Source of the DNA: Odontesthes bonariensis | Taxonomy: Eukaryota > Chordata > Actinopteri > Atheriniformes > Atherinopsidae | Direction of reading: 5' to 3' | Assembly (NCBI RefSeq): GCF_027942865.1 | Contig: NC_134511.1 | Location: 25,715,390-25,779,389, forward strand | Length of the DNA: 64,000 nucleotides | Shown here: positions 32,080-64,000 of the stretch, piece after piece | Numbering within the stretch: the first letter of the stretch is position 1 | Layout: each line of letters opens with the position of its first letter | Translations under genes and position numbers: made by a program | The notes under the pieces: model-generated | The model's input: only the letters and a program-made list of their open reading frames with translations | Databases searched by the model: none | What the model was told of the DNA's origin: nothing

Positions 32080-33532
32080 CAACATAAAAGCGTCCCAGAT
32101 GCAGGGTGAGATTTAAGATGTGTTGGGCTTTACGTGGTACTCTCTGGCAACAACTTGACGTGATGTGTGATGAAGCAAAGTTTTTTTTTTTTTTACTTTC
32201 ACAGGCGCTGGAGAGTGTCACCTTGTCATATAATATTAAAGCCCTGCGGGACAGAGGAGGCTGCATTCGACGTGAAATCCTCAAAAATGAGCTAACAAAT
32301 AAATACTCAACAAAAATTATTGTTATACAACAAGTAATGGTGAATATGATCAAAGGCATGCTATTTTTTGAGTTGTTAACTCGGCAGATGCCTTCGCTAT
32401 AGATGATTTGGACTTTACTGGGAAAAAAAAACTGTTGTAAGGGGTGTCCTCACTACCAATGAAAGAATAAAATCAATTTAAAGATGATCCTTAACAGGTT
32501 GATCTCAGATCTGAACTGATAACTCACTGTACCATCCCAAACTGCAGCACATTTTCAGTTCATCCCACATGTTGATGTATTTTCAATGTTGCTACTATCC
32601 TGAAATGATGCTAGCTATCAATCTCTGTAATTCTATAGTGTGCTGCATTTCAGTAATTTATTTGTCCTCTTGATTTTAATGCTTTTTTTTCCATTTTACT
32701 TCTATATGGTTTGGTGATGTAATTTTAATGAGTTTTTACTTTTGTTTCCCCCAAATTCACCAGAAATCCTGTGTTGAGAGCTATATTTTTAACTGTATAT
32801 TGTATACACACACACACATTATATATATACATATATAAAAATGATGAAATAAAGTATTTTTTTAAGATACTGTGTTGAATTTGAACTGCATTTTCAAAAA
32901 TAAGTATCCTAAATCAAAGTCTAGTAGAAACATACAAAAAAAGATATATAATGTCAATGGATCGATACCAAAAGAGGTGACTGCTAAAAAAAAATGTTTT
33001 GCCTAAAACGGAGAAAGGATACAGTGTTTTTTGTTTAAAAAAAAACGTGTTTATTATATAATGCAAGACTTCAACACATTATATACATTAATAGTTGGTA
33101 TACCTGCAAATACGCTGATTTGTTGACAAAATCCTTTTACTGGTTGATGATGTAAGATGCTTTTTTATGATTCTTCAAGTGTTTCATAAGCTCATCAACA
33201 AAAACGTAGAAACAGCCATAAGCAACAAGCAAAGGTCATAGAACTGTTTAGCAAAAAAACTAATACCCTCCCCAGAGTGTGCAAAGTGTCATCTGTGTGA
33301 GTCTCATGATAACCGTGTGAGTTGGCAGCTGTGACATTGGAATCAATCCCACCTGCAGATCAGTAGAACAGTCGAAACCATTGGCTGTACAATGTTTTTC
33401 TTCACACACCCCCAGGAAATTTGCATAATTGCAAAGTCATAATCTGTTCAGGAAAACATGCTGCTAGAAAATGCCACACACCCCGACACCCATTATTTGC
33501 ATACATACTATATATCTATATGTAAGTCTCCA

Positions 33533-33564
<32 letters not shown>

Positions 33565-33600
33565 TTATATAGACAGAAGTGGACCGCTTTAAATTCATCC
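32080..33600. other. Intergenic, AT-rich, no gene seen
   Basis: Holds a CA/TA microsatellite near 32807-32840 and (TA)n at 33545-33571. A short piece at 32344-32363 is shared with 12240-12260. No supported exon. Confidence 0.6.
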
Positions 33601-33603
33601 CTG

Positions 33604-34158
33604 TATGGAGGACCAAAAACTGCCAAAATGTACAATAAATACAGAAATAAATAAATGTCTCAACAAATGCACAGAAAAAAATAAGATTACTTTTGACAAT
33701 TATTATGGTATAAGATAAATATTTGTAACATTGGCACATTGATGCCAACCATAAACTTAATAACACAACTGCAAAACCACACTCTTTGTCTTATAAAAAA
33801 ATAAAATATAAGAAGGTGGGGCTACCCTGGCTCAGTGGTTAGAGTAGGTTGTCTAATAACTGGAAGGTTGGCAGTTCGATTCCCACTCTCACCACCACAT
33901 ATATCATGTAAGTGGTGGGCGACAAAAGAATGGACAAGCAGGAAAAAGAAAAACAGAACTATGGGAACAAATGGACCAAGGGGACAAGATGTAATGGGGA
34001 AGTAATAGTGTAATCTATGAAAGAAAAAAAAAAGTGACCAAAGAAAAACAAAATATGAAATATTATAAAGGAAACAACAAAATAAAAGTACAGAACATTT
34101 GTTGGTACATTCATCAGTTTGAAACATTTATTTATTTCTGTATATTTTGGTCCTCCAT
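33604..34158. mobile_element. MITE with inverted ends, SINE head nested inside
   Basis: The left end (TGGAGGACCAAAA then ATACAGAAATAAATAAATGT, 33604-33657) is the reverse complement of 34124-34158, apart from about 20 extra bases on the left. Inside, 33830-33895 carries a tRNA-like head. Confidence 0.7.
33828..33900 (+). mobile_element. tRNA-derived SINE head
   Basis: Box A-like TGGCTCAGTGGTTAGAG and box B-like CAGTTCGATTCCC are spaced as in a tRNA gene, and close to the head of the element at 31768. It has no cloverleaf fit good enough for a functional tRNA. Confidence 0.65.
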
Positions 34159-34404
34159 AGTTTGTCATTGGACAGCATATGCAACCAACTGTCTGTCGCA
34201 GCTCGACTGGATGTGGTGGCTTGTTTTTGTACGGTTATGTATTTCATGGCCCTCGTAAAGAGCAAAAGACCAGGAAACTGAAGTGAGTTAGCAGCTATGG
34301 CTGGCAAAATCTGTGTTTTGCTAACATATTTAACAACGTTAGACACTTTTTCCAGCAGTAAGGTAGGGATTTGTACAGACATACTTGCGCTCCCACTCTG
34401 CGAT

Positions 34405-34862
34405 GTCTCTGTGACCTCCTTTAACTCGTCTCTGTGACCTTTTGCTAACTCGTCTCTGTGACCTTTTGCTAACTCGTCTCTGTGACCTCCGCTAACTTGC
34501 CTGTGACCTCCGCTAACTCGTCTTTGTGACCTCCGCTAACTCGTCTCTGTGACCTCCGCTAACTCGCCTCTGTGACCTCCGCTAACTCGTCTCTGTGACC
34601 TTTTGCTAACTCGTCTCTGTGACCTCCGCTAACTCGCCTGTGACCTCCGCTAACTCGTCTCTGTGACCTCCGCTAACTCGTCTCTGTGACCTCCGCTAAC
34701 TCGCCTCCGTGACCTCCGCTAACTCGTCTTTGTGACCTCCGCTAACTCGTCTCTGTGACCTTCGCTAACTCGCCTGTGACCTCCGCTAACTCGTCTCTGT
34801 GACCTCTGCTAACTCGTCTCTGTGACCTTTTGCTAACTCGTCTCTGTGACCTCCGCTAACTC
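34405..34862. repeat. 23-bp minisatellite, about 20 units
   Basis: Tandem array with the consensus CTAACTCGTCTCTGTGACCTCCG. Variants carry TTTTG for TCCG, or CGCCTG with a 4-bp loss (at least three such short units). Between the C2 gene and zfr. No reading frame is conserved across units. Confidence 0.95.
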
Positions 34863-35195
34863 ACCGTGGCTGTTCCCATGCGGCCTTCAGTCAAGTCTGC
34901 CCAACAGACACGTCTCACCTGCTTCAGCTTAGGTCCCGCCAAGACAATTCCTCTCAGCAGCACGCTTACATTGCCAGCAAAACTTCTTTGCAATTAAGAT
35001 ATTTGACAGAAAAAATGACAAAAAAACTTTTGCAATCCAAAGTTTAATCAGAAATTTGTTTTACTTGGGAGTCGTAACATTTTATTCTCAGATCTGTTTT
35101 TGCTTAAAAAACTTTTCTTTTTGATTGCGTATGAAAGACAACAATCACGTCTTCTTGAGAAGGCCCAAGTCCTCCTTTGATTGCAGCAGATGTCG

Positions 35196-35335
35196 ATAAT
35201 CCATCCGTCCATTTTCTACACCCGCTTAATCCAGCTCAGGGTAGCGGGGGGCTGGAGCCCATCCCAGCTGTGATTGGACGAGAGGCAGGGTACACCCTGG
35301 ACAGGACGCCAGTCCACAACAGGGCACGTGAGTAA
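35196..35335 (-). repeat. Common fish dispersed repeat
   Basis: Sequence of the class CATCCGTCCATTTTCTACAC then CCAGCTCAGGGTAGCGGGG, GGAGCCCATCCCAGCTGTG and TACACCCTGGACAGGACGCC, found widely in teleost genomes. Pieces recur at 11227-11275 and 30431-30480. Strand is nominal. Confidence 0.65.
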
Positions 35336-35339
35336 TATG

Positions 35340-36300
35340 CTGGTAGTTTTTGGGTAGGGAACATAATTTGCCTTTCGCTGGGGCAACAGCATCACAGCCA
35401 GTGACTCAGAGAATCTGGACACACTCATAAAGAAGGCTTGTTGTGTGCTGCAGATTGCTCTGGAGCTCCAAGAGGTAATAGTGGAAAGAAGAATGTTGCC
35501 CAATGTTTTACTGTGGAGAATTCTAATTTAGTGTGTAACGTGTTTACTGTAGTCATATAGTACCACAGAAACTATGCAGATTATTATATTAAACATACAT
35601 GTTGCTACATATTCAGATATTTTTATGCAACTCATTTGTAAAGTCTGGCTCTGAAAAGAAGAATGGCGCATATGCTGCTCTACAACATAACCACACCATC
35701 TATACATCATCGTGATCAAATGTGTTCAACCACAGGCACTTAAGATGGGTACAAGTAATATTGGTCCATGGTAATACCTCACCTGATGCCTCATAATTAC
35801 TCTTTGTTCTTCTTATTCTTACTAAATAAAAAGGAATTTTAGTTGTTAAACATGCAGTCTATTTTACATAAGCATTTTCTTTCACTTGGATTTCTCTCAT
35901 TGAAAGGAAAATGGTTCAGAATGTCACGAGCTGTAAGAGATGAAGGAAAGACCAAGGTTTGGAATTGTCTGGAAGTGTTTTTTAAATTTGCTTTAAAAAT
36001 AGGTGTAACATGATTTGTTCCGAACCAGCTTAGGGTTCCAGCAACAGTTGCCAGGGCGACTCCACCTTTAGGACACTGAAAACCTAGGCGACCGTGGTAA
36101 CCTGAAGTTACTTTAATAAGTCACAGGTCCCGCTTTGTAGGACACGCCCCTGTCCATGGAAGAGTAATTGAGTTAGTCGTCAAATTACACGTTAACCTGT
36201 GAAAAAGAGGATTCTGTCTGCTGGTGTTTTGGGTGCACAGCTTTGGAACAAAAAATGGGACTGACAGACGAAAAGATGCACATTTCTTTGATCTGAAAAT
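35340..36300. other. Intergenic, no gene seen
   Basis: Only a short dispersed motif near 36000-36150 (CTTTGTAGGACA) related to 27830-27990. No exon or transposase is visible. Confidence 0.5.
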
Positions 36301-36303
36301 GTG

Positions 36304-37271
36304 TTTATTTTACTACTGGAAGTGGAGAGCAGAATGCAGAGACAGCAACCATTCACAATAGGACCTATGCTGAAGGCAAGAACATTACCACCCTCCTATA
36401 CTCATTCCTGATCTTATTTCCAGTATTGAACTTAATTTAGTATCTAACAAATTAAAAGGAAAACAAGCCAAGAAAGTTCCATTTTCACCAGAAAAACAAA
36501 TTTATAAACAAAGTTAAAAAGAAATGACAACAAAAAAAGATCTAAATTTAAGCATTTTTCTCTATTCATAGATGACAAATACTTTCAGGTATGTATGCAA
36601 AAGAAAGACAAAAGCACAATTCAGGGTGGACCCTTCAAACTGAACTATCTACAAAGAATTAATAGTTAAAAGGATTTTAAACCAGTGTGCAATGCCCTGT
36701 TGCTATTTTTAGGTGTCGTTAAGCACTAAAACGTAACATGACCACAGCAATAAACATCACCTGCAATAAGCATAGCTATTCATGCTCACAAAAAGACACT
36801 GCAGTTCACCTGACTGCTTCACAACAGTAACAAGTACGACACATAACCGGGGATGCAACTATGCATGTGAATGAAGGCATTGACACTTGTCAAAGCTATT
36901 CCTTTTGATCAATAATACAAACATTCTTGGCTTCATTTTTTAATCTTATGCCCTCTCAACCTGAGATGGTGGCAGAATCCAATCTAACATGCTGCAAGCC
37001 TCACTTCAGAGGAGTGCAGCACGAACAGGAGAACCACCACCCTCAATGATTCTCTGCTGGAAACATGCCAGGGGCGAACTATTTCATCTAGCATCAGCCT
37101 CAGCTTTAGGAAGTCTACAACTAAAAACACAAAAACCAACATTTCTCTGTTTGTACCATAACAAGTTAGGCTGCAACTACACTGGTTTTTAGCTTCAAAA
37201 GAAAATGAAAAAAGGAGCCAGTACACAGGCGTACAACATTTTAGAACATTTTGGATGTAGATTATTAGATC
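36304..37271 (-). other. zfr: Probable zfr 3' untranslated region
   Basis: The stretch downstream of the zfr stop is unique-looking and AT-rich, with no clear transposon. A poly(A) signal on the minus strand (TTTATT on +, 36304-36309) gives a plausible end about 960 bp after the stop. The exact cleavage site cannot be read from the sequence. Confidence 0.4.
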
Positions 37272-63754
<26,483 letters not shown>

Positions 63755-64000
63755 CTGGAAAAAGAATCCAGTGCAGAGAAAAATCATTTTAACGTATCTT
63801 AAGTTTCTATCCGACATATAAAAAGGATGACTGATTCAAAATCAAACACATTAATGATTCAATTATTCTAACATTACAAGCACAGAGATCACGATTATTG
63901 CCATTATAAAGTAACTACGGTAGTTATCCATTTGGAAAAGTGACCCTTTAAAAGACTTCAGCGTTACAAGATAAGAATTCCTAGTACATCCATCTTTAAA

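Noticed and set aside
33828..33900. Possible functional tRNA gene
   Set aside because: Box A and box B are present but the arms do not pair as a tRNA cloverleaf, and the same head recurs in SINE copies.
34405..34862. CRISPR-like array
   Set aside because: The units are contiguous with no unique spacers; it is a minisatellite in a vertebrate genome.

Overview
This is a window of a ray-finned (teleost) fish nuclear genome. Coding exons are short, carry GT..AG splice sites in correct phase, and lie in introns packed with fish-type retroposons and DNA transposons. No bacterial, viral or organellar genes are seen. The species cannot be named from the sequence.

Layout of host genes: (1) 245-4193 (+), the 3' two-thirds of gtf2h2 (TFIIH p44); its first exons lie before the window. 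(2) 5278-10768 (+), complete six-exon dhfr, with a good E2F-type site 71 bp before the ATG. (3) 12606-25510 (-), complete five-exon fam151b, convergent with dhfr, its first intron swollen by a large non-LTR retrotransposon and other repeats. (4) 28455-30163 (+), a small gene for a secreted protein that is just a signal peptide plus one perforin-type C2 domain. (5) 37272-63754 (-), the 3' thirteen exons of zfr (zinc finger RNA-binding protein), whose 5' end lies beyond the window. All four orthologues I recognise (GTF2H2, DHFR, FAM151B, ZFR) are on chromosome 5 in humans, so the window looks like a retained piece of an ancestral linkage group. The genes do unrelated jobs (transcription/repair, folate metabolism, an uncharacterised menorin-family protein, a secreted C2 protein, RNA binding); nothing suggests an operon-like system.

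Most of the rest is mobile DNA: a nearly uninterrupted L2-like LINE reading frame (957 codons) in fam151b intron 1; several dead LINE pieces; a Penelope-like fragment; a PIF/Harbinger element in dhfr intron 3 with terminal repeats and target duplication still visible; two hAT relatives, one with a BED finger and a nested SINE; Tc1-like and pogo-like fragments; at least three MITEs flanked by TTAA; several tRNA-derived SINEs; and a foldback of about 130-bp arms just upstream of dhfr. Two minisatellites (23 bp x about 20; 45-51 bp x 9) and several TA/TG microsatellites complete the picture.

The most rewarding targets are the stand-alone C2 gene, the 69-bp in-frame intron of fam151b, the foldback near the dhfr promoter, and the TTAA-flanked MITE carrying a near-perfect 45-nt palindrome. 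I did not find a clearly new multi-gene system.
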